Positions 17,063-24,717 of a stretch of DNA of 64,000 nt are shown piece after piece. The translations under genes and the position numbers were made by a program. Numbering within the stretch: the first letter of the stretch is position 1; each line of letters starts with the position of its first letter. The DNA is from Desulfocarbo sp964620595 (GTDB lineage Bacteria > Desulfobacterota > Desulfarculia > Desulfarculales > Desulfarculaceae): assembly GCA_964620595.1 (NCBI GenBank), contig CAZUHP010000003.1:62001-126000 (forward strand). The letters are read 5' to 3'. Below the pieces are notes generated by a model that worked only from the letters and a program-made list of their open reading frames with translations, was not told the DNA's origin and did not search any database.

Positions 17063-18838
17063 CTAGGCCGGCAGCACCAGGCGGAAGGTGGAGCCCTGGC
17101 CGGGCTGGCTCTCCACCTCCACCCGGCCGCCCTGGCTCTGGGCCAGGTGTTTGACAATGGAAAGCCCCAGGCCGGTGCCGCCCAGTTCCCGGGAGCGGTT
17201 CTTGTCCACCCGGTAGAAGCGCTCGAAGATGCGGGGCAGGTGCTCGGCCGCGATGCCCACCCCGGTGTCGCTCACCGCGATCACCACCTGCCCGGGAGTC
17301 CTCTCCAGCGAGAGGGTGACCCGGCCGCCGGCATCGGTGTACTTTATGGCATTGTCCAACAGGTTCAGCACGGCCTCCTCCACGCGGCGGCGGTCGGCCC
17401 GGAAGCTGAAGTCCTCGCCGGGCAGCTCGGCCTCCAGTTTCACCCTCCGCTCCCGGGCCAACTCCTCCACCATGGCCAGCAGGCCCTCGGCCAGGGCCCG
17501 GGCGGATATCTCCTCCGGCTGGGCGGTCAGGGAGCCAGACTCCAGGGCGGCCAGGTCCAACAGGTCCTGCACCAGGTTTTGCAGGCGCACCACCTGGCGG
17601 GAGATCATCTCCGCGAAACGGCGGGCGTCGGCCGGGGAGTCCAGGGCTCCGTCCAGGAGGGTTTCCGCCGAGCCCCGGATGGCGGCCAGGGGGGTGCGCA
17701 ACTCGTGGCTCACGTTGGCCACGAAGTCGCGCCGCACCTGCTCGGTGCGCTTCAGTTCGGTGATGTCATGGAGCACCGCCACGCAGCCGGCGCCCAGCTC
17801 GCCTTGCTCCAGGCGCACCACGCTCACCTCCTGGTAGCGGCGGGGCGGGCCCAGGGTGCACATCTCGCGGGTGACCAGGTGCGCGCCCCGGCGGGACTCG
17901 CCGATGGCTGCCAGCAGGTCCGCGTTGCGGATCACGTCCGAAGCGGCCATCCCCACCGGATCGAGGCTGAGCCCCAGCATCTTCTTGAGCGCCCGGTTGG
18001 CCAGCACCACCTGGCCCTGGCGGTCGATGACCAGCACTCCCTCCACCATGCCCCGCAGCACCGCCTCCAGGCGGTCCCGGCCCTGGCTCACCGCCTCGAT
18101 CTGGCTTTGCAGGCTGTCGGCCATCTGATCGAAGGCCCGCCCCAGGTCGCCCACCTCGTGGCGGGGATAGCGGGTGAGCCGCCGGGAGAGGTCGCCGCTG
18201 GTGATGCTGGCCGCGGTCCTGGTTAGTTCCTTGACCGGCCGCGAGATGCCCCGCGCCACCAGGTAGGCCACCCCAAAGGAGAGCAGCAGGCCCAGGAGCA
18301 GCGCCCCCAGGATGAGCCGCCGGGTGTGGGCCAGGGTTTGTTCCACCCTGGAGAGCGACATGGCCAGGCGCACCACCAGGGGCGGCCGGCCGGGCAGGCG
18401 TATGAGGGTGGCGAGGTACAACAGGTCCGCGCCCAGGGTGGTGCTGCGGCGGATGGCCGTGCCCTGTCCCCTCTTGATCGCGGCCCGCACCTCCGGCCGG
18501 CCCGCGTGGTTCTCCAGGGTCTCCAGGTCCGCGAGCGCCACCCGGGAGTCGCCGATCACCTTGCCATTGAGATTGATAAGGGTAAGCCTCAGGTTCAGCC
18601 GGCGGCCGATGCTGTCCGCCAGCCGGTCGCTTTCGGCCAGGGAAGCGCCGGCCTGCCAGCGGTCGGCCAGCACCTCTTCCACCAGGCCCAGCTCCTGGGC
18701 CAGGGAGGCCCGGATGTTTTGCATCAGTTGGCCGCGCAGGGAGCTTTGCAGGATCAGGGCCACGAAGACCAGGGTGCACAGCACCACCAGAAAACAGCCC
18801 GAGAGGATCCAGCCCTGGAAGGAGAGCCTGAACTTCAT
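17063..18838 (-). CDS. phoR: PhoR-type sensor histidine kinase
   Basis: 591 residues. TM1 is near residues 8-30, then a periplasmic sensing region of about 130 residues, TM2, HAMP (about 190-245), PAS (about 255-360), and HisKA plus HATPase. The phospho-acceptor is H378 in VSHELRTPL; the ATP site has NLLDNAIKYT, VSDTGVGI and GTGLGLSIVKH. It should phosphorylate the PhoB protein encoded just upstream; the ATG shares ATGA with the phoB stop. Whether the signal is phosphate is inference from family, since no pst or phoU gene is in view. Confidence 0.85.
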   Translation of the reverse strand: MKFRLSFQGWILSGCFLVVLCTLVFVALILQSSLRGQLMQNIRASLAQELGLVEEVLADRWQAGASLAESDRLADSIGRRLNLRLTLINLNGKVIGDSRVALADLETLENHAGRPEVRAAIKRGQGTAIRRSTTLGADLLYLATLIRLPGRPPLVVRLAMSLSRVEQTLAHTRRLILGALLLGLLLSFGVAYLVARGISRPVKELTRTAASITSGDLSRRLTRYPRHEVGDLGRAFDQMADSLQSQIEAVSQGRDRLEAVLRGMVEGVLVIDRQGQVVLANRALKKMLGLSLDPVGMAASDVIRNADLLAAIGESRRGAHLVTREMCTLGPPRRYQEVSVVRLEQGELGAGCVAVLHDITELKRTEQVRRDFVANVSHELRTPLAAIRGSAETLLDGALDSPADARRFAEMISRQVVRLQNLVQDLLDLAALESGSLTAQPEEISARALAEGLLAMVEELARERRVKLEAELPGEDFSFRADRRRVEEAVLNLLDNAIKYTDAGGRVTLSLERTPGQVVIAVSDTGVGIAAEHLPRIFERFYRVDKNRSRELGGTGLGLSIVKHLAQSQGGRVEVESQPGQGSTFRLVLPA

Positions 18839-19524
18839 GCCGGCTCCTGGAAGCGGTAGCCGATGCCGCGCACCGTTTCGATCAGGCCGGCCAAATCGCC
18901 CAGCTTCTTGCGCAGGCGCCGCACGTGGGTGTCCACCGTGCGGGCGTAGCCCTCGTAGGCATAGCCCCACACCCGCTCCAGCAGAACCTCCCGGGTCTGC
19001 ACCTTGCCGGCGTGGGTGGCCAGGTGGTGCAGCAGGCGGAACTCGGTGGCCGTGAGTTCCAGGTCCCGGCCGGCGGCCTCGGCCCGGTGGCGTTCGGGGT
19101 CTATGACCAGCTCACCCAGGCTGAGGCGGCCGCCGCCCGCCGCCGGCTCCAGGGTCCGGCGCAGGATGGCCTGGACCCGGAGCACCAGCTCCCGCACGCT
19201 GAAGGGCTTGGTCAGGTAGTCGTCCGCGCCCAGCTCGAAGCCGATGATGCGGTCGGTCTTGCTGGCCAGGGCGGTGAGCATGAGGATGGGGATGGGGCGG
19301 GTGGCCTCGCCCTGGCGCAGGCGGCGGCACACCTCCTTGCCGTCCAGGCCGGGCAGCATCAGGTCCAGGATCACCAGGTCCGGCGACTCGCTTTGGGCCA
19401 GGCGCAGACCCTCCAGCCCGTCGGCGGCCTTGAGCACCTTGCAGCCGGCCTGGCGCAGGTTGAAATCCACCACCTCCAATATGTCACGTTCGTCCTCGAC
19501 GACCAAGACGGTGGGTTTGCTCAT
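18835..19524 (-). CDS. phoB: PhoB-type response regulator
   Basis: 229 residues: receiver domain with the acidic pocket EDE and phospho-Asp D54 (LDLMLPGLDG), conserved Lys in ALASKTD, then an OmpR/PhoB winged helix ending GYAYEGYARTVDTHVRRLRK. Regulates transcription when phosphorylated by the PhoR partner. ATG at 19524 begins the standard MSKPTVLVVEDE opening. Upstream in-frame codons lie in intergenic DNA. Divergent from lutABC across about 210 bases. Confidence 0.9.
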   Translation of the reverse strand: MSKPTVLVVEDERDILEVVDFNLRQAGCKVLKAADGLEGLRLAQSESPDLVILDLMLPGLDGKEVCRRLRQGEATRPIPILMLTALASKTDRIIGFELGADDYLTKPFSVRELVLRVQAILRRTLEPAAGGGRLSLGELVIDPERHRAEAAGRDLELTATEFRLLHHLATHAGKVQTREVLLERVWGYAYEGYARTVDTHVRRLRKKLGDLAGLIETVRGIGYRFQEPA

Positions 19525-19656
19525 TTCGCGTTCTCCACTTCGCGGGGCGGCCCTTTGGCCCCCCGTTGCCGCACTGTTGGTGCCAGGGTCAGCTAATCTT
19601 GACACAATTCAGCGCGCGGGCCGCCTTTTTGACGAAGCGCTGCCGGGATTTAACCA

Positions 19657-19669
19657 TTTTGTCACAAAA
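19657..19669. promoter_or_regulatory. Palindrome between phoB and lutA
   Basis: Perfect 13-base palindrome: arms TTTTGT and ACAAAA around one base, in the divergent phoB/lutA gap and 31 bases upstream of the lutA -35. Possible operator; the binding protein is unknown. It does not match the two-repeat Pho box layout. Confidence 0.35.
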
Positions 19670-19699
19670 CGAGCGGGGAAGGCAGCCCGGGACAGGGAC

Positions 19700-19728
19700 T
19701 TGCCGGAGGGGCGGCGGGGCGCTATGGT
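19700..19728 (+). promoter_or_regulatory. Candidate lutABC promoter
   Basis: TTGCCG (19700-19705), 17 bases, TATGGT (19723-19728). The expected start, near 19735, is only about two bases before the lutA ATG, which would make the message leaderless or nearly so. Confidence 0.45.
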
Positions 19729-19736
19729 AGCAGGTC

Positions 19737-20483
19737 ATGGCTACTCTTCCCACAAGGCGGCCGGCCTTTTTCGCCACTTGCCTGGTGGACGCCCTGGCGC
19801 CCCAGGTGGGCCGCGCCGCGCTGCGGGTGCTGGCGCGCCACGGCCTGCAGCCCTATGCCCCGGCCGGCCAGGTCTGCTGCGGCCAGGCACTGTTCAAGGC
19901 CGGCCAGGTGGAGGCCGCCCGCCGGGTGGCCCGGGCCTGGGTGGAGGCCTTTGCGGGCGCCGCGCTCATCGTCTCGCCCTCGGGTTCCTGCGTGGCCCAC
20001 GTGCGCCACAACCTGCCCGGCCTGCTGGCGCCCTGGCCCGAGCTGGCGGCCCGGGCCGCGGACCTGGCCGCCCGCACCTTTGAGCTGAGCCAGTTCCTCT
20101 ACCGGGTCATGGGCCTGGTATCCACCAGCGCTGCGGCCCCGTCCCGTCCCTGGGCCTACCATCCTTCCTGCGGCCTGCACCGGGCCCTGGGCGAGGACAC
20201 GGCTCCCTACCGCCTCCTGGACGGGCTGGCGGGTGAAAAACGGCTCACCCTGGAGGAGCCGGAGCGCTGCTGCGGGTTCGGCGGCCCCTTCAGCGTGACC
20301 CATCCCGAGATGTCGGCCCTGCTCTTGGAGGAGAAGCTGGCCGCGGCCCGGGCGGCCGGGGCCGAGGTGCTGGTGGCCGGCGACGTGGGTTGCTTCCTGC
20401 ACCTGGCCTGCGGCGCGGCCCAGAGCGACCCGGGCCTGAAGGTGATCCACCTGGCCCAGGCCCTGGCCGGGGAGGGCGACTGA
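19737..20483 (+). CDS. lutA: Lactate utilization protein LutA-like (cysteine-rich domain)
   Basis: 248 residues with two CCG-type cysteine-rich modules: CLVDA...QVCCGQ in the N half and the very typical PSCGLHRALG...ERCCGFGGPFSV in the C half. These bind the unusual iron-sulfur site of the GlpC/HdrB/LutA family. With LutB and LutC it oxidises L-lactate to pyruvate in the cytoplasm. The TGATG overlap with lutB indicates one operon. Only a weak AGG lies before the ATG, fitting a leaderless start. Confidence 0.88.
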   Translation: MATLPTRRPAFFATCLVDALAPQVGRAALRVLARHGLQPYAPAGQVCCGQALFKAGQVEAARRVARAWVEAFAGAALIVSPSGSCVAHVRHNLPGLLAPWPELAARAADLAARTFELSQFLYRVMGLVSTSAAAPSRPWAYHPSCGLHRALGEDTAPYRLLDGLAGEKRLTLEEPERCCGFGGPFSVTHPEMSALLLEEKLAAARAAGAEVLVAGDVGCFLHLACGAAQSDPGLKVIHLAQALAGEGD

Positions 20484-21880
20484 TGCAAGGAGAGCGACAG
20501 GGGAGCAGGGGGGAGCGCCTCCTGCCCGTGACCGAGCCCCGCCTGGCGGCTGCCCTGGCCGGCTTCACCAGCCGCCTGCGCCAGCTCCGGGAGGCCGGCT
20601 TCAGCGACCCCGACCTGGTGGATGCCTACCGCCAGCGGGCCCGTGCCGCCAAGCTGGAGTACCTGAACCGTCCGGGACATTACCTGGCCATGCTGGCTGG
20701 CCAGGTGGAGGCCAGGGGTGGGCAGGTGCACTTCGCCGCCGACGCGGCCGAGGCCCGGCAGCAGATTTTGGGCATCTGCCAGAAGGCCGGCGCCTCCCGG
20801 GTGGTCAAGGGCAAGTCCATGACCTGCGAGGAGATAGAACTCAACCCCGCCCTGGAGGCGGAGGGCCTTGAGGTCACCGAAACCGACCTGGGTGAGTTCA
20901 TCATCCAACTGGCCGGTGAGCCGCCCTTCCATATCCTGGGGCCGGCCATGCACAAGACCCGGGAGCAGATCGCCGAACTCTTTTCCGAGCGCTTCGAGCC
21001 GGTGGACTCCGACCCGGCCGCGCTCACCGCCCTGGCCCGCAAGGTGCTGCGCCGCCGGTTCCTGGAGGCAGAGGTGGGCATCACCGGGGTCAACGCGGTG
21101 GCCTGCGATACCGGGACCCTGGCCGTCATCACCAACGAGGGCAACGGCCGCTATTGCTCCACCCTGCCCCGGGTGCACATCGCGGTCATGGGGCTGGAAA
21201 AGGCGGTGCCCACCCTTGAGGACCTGGCCCTCATCTCCACCCTCTTGCCCAGGGCCTCCCTGGGCTGGCCCCTTTCGTCCTACGTGTCCTGGATATCGGC
21301 TGCGGCCGGCCGGGACCGGGGCGCCGGACCCCGGGAGTTCCACCTGGTGATCCTGGACAACGGCCGCTCCCAGGTACTGGCCGGGCCCTACTGGGAGATA
21401 CTGCTCTGCCTGCGCTGCTCCAGTTGCCTGAACTTCTGCCCGGTCTACACCAAGGCCGGCGGCCACCATTACGGCTGGGTCTACACCGGGCCCATGGGCA
21501 GCGTGCTCACCCCGCTCCTGCGGGGCGCGGCCGGCGACGACCGCCTGGCCCAAGCCTCCACCCTGTGCGGGCTGTGCAAGGAGAAATGCCCCATGGGCAT
21601 CGACCTGCCCGGCCTGCTGCTCAAGCGCCGCCAGGAGCCCCGGCCGCCGGCAAGGAGGCTGCTGCCCCGCCTGGCCGCGGAGATGCTCTCCCGGCGGAGG
21701 CTGTTCGAGGACGCCTGCCGGCTGGCCCGGCCCCTGGTGGGGGTATTGCAGCGGCTGGACCAGGCCCACCTGCCGCCTGGCCCCTGGCGGGGCTGGCGGC
21801 AGGGCCGCCGCCTGCCCCGGGTGACGGGCTCCACCCTGGTGGGCCGCCTGCGCCGCCAAAAGGGGGGCCGCCATGAATAG
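20483..21880 (+). CDS. lutB: Lactate utilization iron-sulfur protein LutB
   Basis: 465 residues, normal for LutB. The N-terminal LUD domain is of the LutB/LutC type (RVVKGKSMTCEEIELN, FIIQLAGEPPFHILGPAMHKT), and two 4Fe-4S motifs follow, CLRCSSCLNFCPVYT and CGLCKEKCPMGI. The C-terminal tail is Arg- and Leu-rich. ATG 20483 overlaps the lutA stop; upstream in-frame codons lie inside lutA. Electron carrier of the lactate oxidation complex. Confidence 0.92.
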   Translation: MQGERQGSRGERLLPVTEPRLAAALAGFTSRLRQLREAGFSDPDLVDAYRQRARAAKLEYLNRPGHYLAMLAGQVEARGGQVHFAADAAEARQQILGICQKAGASRVVKGKSMTCEEIELNPALEAEGLEVTETDLGEFIIQLAGEPPFHILGPAMHKTREQIAELFSERFEPVDSDPAALTALARKVLRRRFLEAEVGITGVNAVACDTGTLAVITNEGNGRYCSTLPRVHIAVMGLEKAVPTLEDLALISTLLPRASLGWPLSSYVSWISAAAGRDRGAGPREFHLVILDNGRSQVLAGPYWEILLCLRCSSCLNFCPVYTKAGGHHYGWVYTGPMGSVLTPLLRGAAGDDRLAQASTLCGLCKEKCPMGIDLPGLLLKRRQEPRPPARRLLPRLAAEMLSRRRLFEDACRLARPLVGVLQRLDQAHLPPGPWRGWRQGRRLPRVTGSTLVGRLRRQKGGRHE

Positions 21881-22517
21881 GGCTGCCTTCCTGGCCCGGC
21901 TGCCCCAGGGGAGGGTGCCGGCCCCGGCGCGGCCCTCGGGACCGCCGGAGCCGCCGCCGGCCGATCCTGTCGCCACCCTGGCGGCCAACCTACGCGGCGC
22001 GGGCGTGGGCGTGCATTTGGTAGAGGGCACCGGCAAGGCCCTGGAGCGCGCCCTGGCCCTGGTAAGGGAGAGCGGCGCCGCCCGGGTGGGGGTGAGCGAC
22101 CTGGGCCCGGAGATCATGGCGGGGTTGCCTGCGGCGGCGGCCGCGGCCGGGCTGGAGACGCTCGCCGCCGGAGACGGCCAGGCCGGCCCCGAAGTCCTGG
22201 AGCCCCTGCCCGCCGGCCTCACCCGCGCCGAGCTGGCCGTGGCCCAGGTGGGGGCCATCGTGCAAGTGGCCCGGCCCGGCGGCGGCCGGCTCCTGTCCCT
22301 CTTGCCGCCCCTGCACGTGGTGCTGCTGGATGCGGCGGACGTGCTGCCGGCCATGGAGGACCTGCCCCGGGCGCTCAGGGACCCGGTCCGCTTTCCCGGC
22401 GCCCTGCCGCCGGCGGTGAGCCTCATCGGCGGGCCATCCAAGACCGGCGACATCGAGGCGGTGATCGTGCTGGGAGTGCATGGCCCGGGCCGGGTGGAGG
22501 TGGTCATCTGGCGATAG
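21873..22517 (+). CDS. lutC: Lactate utilization protein LutC (LUD domain)
   Basis: 214 residues, a LUD-domain protein without Fe-S cysteines. C-terminal VSLIGGPSKTGDIE is the family signature; a proline-rich linker (residues about 15-35) precedes the domain. Starts eight bases before the end of lutB, so it is translationally coupled. Third subunit of the LutABC lactate dehydrogenase complex. No lactate permease or LutR/LldR regulator gene is beside it. Confidence 0.88.
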   Translation: MNRAAFLARLPQGRVPAPARPSGPPEPPPADPVATLAANLRGAGVGVHLVEGTGKALERALALVRESGAARVGVSDLGPEIMAGLPAAAAAAGLETLAAGDGQAGPEVLEPLPAGLTRAELAVAQVGAIVQVARPGGGRLLSLLPPLHVVLLDAADVLPAMEDLPRALRDPVRFPGALPPAVSLIGGPSKTGDIEAVIVLGVHGPGRVEVVIWR

Positions 22518-22536
22518 CCGCGGCCCGGCCTCGGCG

Positions 22537-22565
22537 TTGACAGACCCCGACCCGGGGAGTAAGGT
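22537..22565 (+). promoter_or_regulatory. Candidate promoter of the CLC gene
   Basis: Perfect TTGACA (22537-22542) with a 17-base spacer to TAAGGT (22560-22565), which keeps only the TA and final T of a -10. It lies in the short gap after lutC. Confidence 0.35.
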
Positions 22566-22611
22566 AAACTGCTTAGTTTGGCTATGCTTTCAGCCTCAGG
22601 GAGAAAGTGCA

Positions 22612-24426
22612 GTGCCTGATTCCGCCGAGACTGGGGCCCGTGAACGCGGCTTCTGGCACAACCTGTTCGTCTTTTTGAGCACCGACGCCACCAAGCGCAT
22701 CCTGATATCCATACTCATTGGCGTGGTCTCCGGGTTGGGGGCCATGGCCTTTTTCTTTTGCCTGGAGTGGCTGCGCTGGTTCTGCATGGGCTACCTGGCC
22801 GGCGCCCCGGCCCCGGCTCCGGCCGGCGAAGAGCTGGTGCACATGGCGGTGCATACCCCCTACCGGGCCTGGCTGCTGTTCCTGATCCCGGTGGTGGGCG
22901 GGCTCATCTCGGGCTTTGTGGTCTATACCTGGGCCCCCGAGGCCGAAGGCCACGGCACCGACGCCATGATCGACGCCTTTCACAACCTGAAAGGCATCAT
23001 CCGCACCCGGGTGCCCTTTGTGAAGTCCCTGGCCTCGGTGGTCACCCTGGCCACCGGCGGCTCGGCCGGGCGCGAGGGTCCCATCGCCCAGATCGGGGCC
23101 GGCTTCGGCTCCTGGCTGTCCCGCGTGTTGAAACTCTCGGTGCGCGAGCGCCGCATCTTCCTTCTGGCCGGCTGCGCCGGGGGGCTGGGTGCCATCTTCC
23201 GGGCGCCCCTGGGCGCGGCCATCACCTCGGTGGAGGTGCTGTACCGGGAGGACTTCGAGTCGGAAGCCATCATCCCCTGCGTCATCTCCTCGGTCATCGC
23301 CTTTTCCCTGTTCTGCCTGACCTTCGGCTTCCAGCCCATCTTCGCCACCCCCCGCTTCACCTTCCGCGACCCCCGGGAGCTTCTGGTCTACGCGGTGCTG
23401 GGGCTGATCTGCGCGCCGGTGGGCCTGCTCTACGTGCGCACCTTCTACGGCACCCGTGACCTCTTCCGCAAGCTCACCATACCCAAGCATTTCCGCCCGG
23501 CCATCGGTGGGGTGGGCGTGGGCCTGGTGGCCCTGTTCGTGCCCCAGGCCATCGGCGGCGGCTACGGCTATCTCCAGCAGGCCATCTACGGCGAGCTGGC
23601 CATCAAGGTCATGCTCCTGGCCGCGGCCTTCAAGATCGTCACCACCAGCTTGACCATCGGCTCCGGCGGTTCGGGCGGCGTGTTCGGCCCCACCCTGTTC
23701 ATCGGCGGCATGCTGGGCGGGGTGGTGGGGCTGGTGGGCAACCACTTCTTTCCCGAGGTGGTGCACCAGCCCGGGGCCTACGTGCTGGTGGGCATGGGGG
23801 CCTTCTTTGCCGGGGCGGCCAAGGCCCCCCTGGGCGCGCTGCTGATGGTGTCCGAGATGACCTGGTCCTACGACCTCCTGCCGCCCTTGATGCTGGTGTC
23901 GGTCATCGCCATCCTGTTCAACCGCTACGCCAGCATCTACGAGAAGCAGGTGCCCAACAAGTTCCAGTCCCCGGCCCACGAGGGCGATGTCACGGTCAAC
24001 GTGCTTTCCGACTTCAAGGTGGCGGACGTGTTCTCGCCGGAGCAGACCTTTGTGACCCTGGAGGCTTCCACCCGCTTCGACGAGCTGCTCCACATCATCA
24101 GCCAGAGCGGCCAGAACGTGTTCCCGGTGTTGGATGCCGGCGGGCGGGTGACCGGGCTCTTGTCACTCAAGAACATACGCACCCTGCTCTTCGAGGAATC
24201 CCTGCGCGATCTGCTGGTGGTGGGCGAGCTGGCCACCAAGCCGGTGACCCTCACCCTGAACCAGGACCTCTATGACGCCTTGATCACCTTCTTGGATTCG
24301 GGCTACACCCAACTGCCGGTGGTGGACTACCAGGAGGGACGCCAGCGGGTGCTGGGCATGCTCAACCACGAGGACGTGATCGCGGCCTATCACAAGGAAG
24401 TATCCCGCCGCATGCGGGCCGAGTAG
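22612..24426 (+). CDS. CLC-type chloride channel/antiporter with CBS pair
   Basis: 604 residues. A soluble start is followed by about ten or more membrane segments carrying the CLC filter motifs GSAGREGPIAQIG (with the gating Glu) and GSGGSGGVFGP, then a cytoplasmic CBS pair (about 465-604). The gating Glu suggests a Cl-/H+ antiporter as readily as a channel, and the CBS pair probably senses adenine nucleotides. GTG is taken as the start because AGGGAG lies nine bases before it; the longer open frame would begin inside lutC. Monocistronic as far as can be seen. Confidence 0.9.
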   Translation: MPDSAETGARERGFWHNLFVFLSTDATKRILISILIGVVSGLGAMAFFFCLEWLRWFCMGYLAGAPAPAPAGEELVHMAVHTPYRAWLLFLIPVVGGLISGFVVYTWAPEAEGHGTDAMIDAFHNLKGIIRTRVPFVKSLASVVTLATGGSAGREGPIAQIGAGFGSWLSRVLKLSVRERRIFLLAGCAGGLGAIFRAPLGAAITSVEVLYREDFESEAIIPCVISSVIAFSLFCLTFGFQPIFATPRFTFRDPRELLVYAVLGLICAPVGLLYVRTFYGTRDLFRKLTIPKHFRPAIGGVGVGLVALFVPQAIGGGYGYLQQAIYGELAIKVMLLAAAFKIVTTSLTIGSGGSGGVFGPTLFIGGMLGGVVGLVGNHFFPEVVHQPGAYVLVGMGAFFAGAAKAPLGALLMVSEMTWSYDLLPPLMLVSVIAILFNRYASIYEKQVPNKFQSPAHEGDVTVNVLSDFKVADVFSPEQTFVTLEASTRFDELLHIISQSGQNVFPVLDAGGRVTGLLSLKNIRTLLFEESLRDLLVVGELATKPVTLTLNQDLYDALITFLDSGYTQLPVVDYQEGRQRVLGMLNHEDVIAAYHKEVSRRMRAE

Positions 24427-24646
24427 CCCCCCCTTGCGGCCGGGTCCCCTTGCCTGTCAGTGTGTGTCTCCACCGCAAGGCCCCCGGCGCTTCGCAGAAG
24501 ACTGGCGCTGGACGCGCGCCGGCCATGCTAAAATAACTAAAAGATGTAACCCGGAATGAGGGGACGGCTGCCCCGGTATGATCCCCCTTTGCCTGCCGGC
24601 CAGATTGCCAGGCGTTGCCAGGCATGTGCTGGAAAGGGGCCGTGTG

Positions 24647-24675
24647 TTGCGGCCCGGGCACGGGGGCGGTATGGT
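24647..24675 (+). promoter_or_regulatory. Candidate promoter of the acyl-CoA synthetase operon
   Basis: TTGCGG (24647-24652), 17 bases, TATGGT (24670-24675): the same -10 as before lutA. A start near 24682 leaves a 36-base leader. The rest of the 291-base gap holds an inverted CCTTGCGG/CCGCAAGG pair just after the CLC gene and a doubled TTGCCAGGC, but no gene. Confidence 0.45.
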
Positions 24676-24717
24676 AGGCCCAGATAATTAGAAAATTCAC
24701 AACCGGAGTCGCAAATC

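Noticed and set aside
19525..19736. Pho box before phoB
   Set aside because: Several TGTCA/TGACA-like words occur, but not two direct repeats in the 11-base register of a Pho box.
24362..24700. Open frame of 112 codons on the minus strand before the acyl-CoA synthetase gene
   Set aside because: Overlaps the end of the CLC gene, has no ribosome binding site and no recognisable motif.
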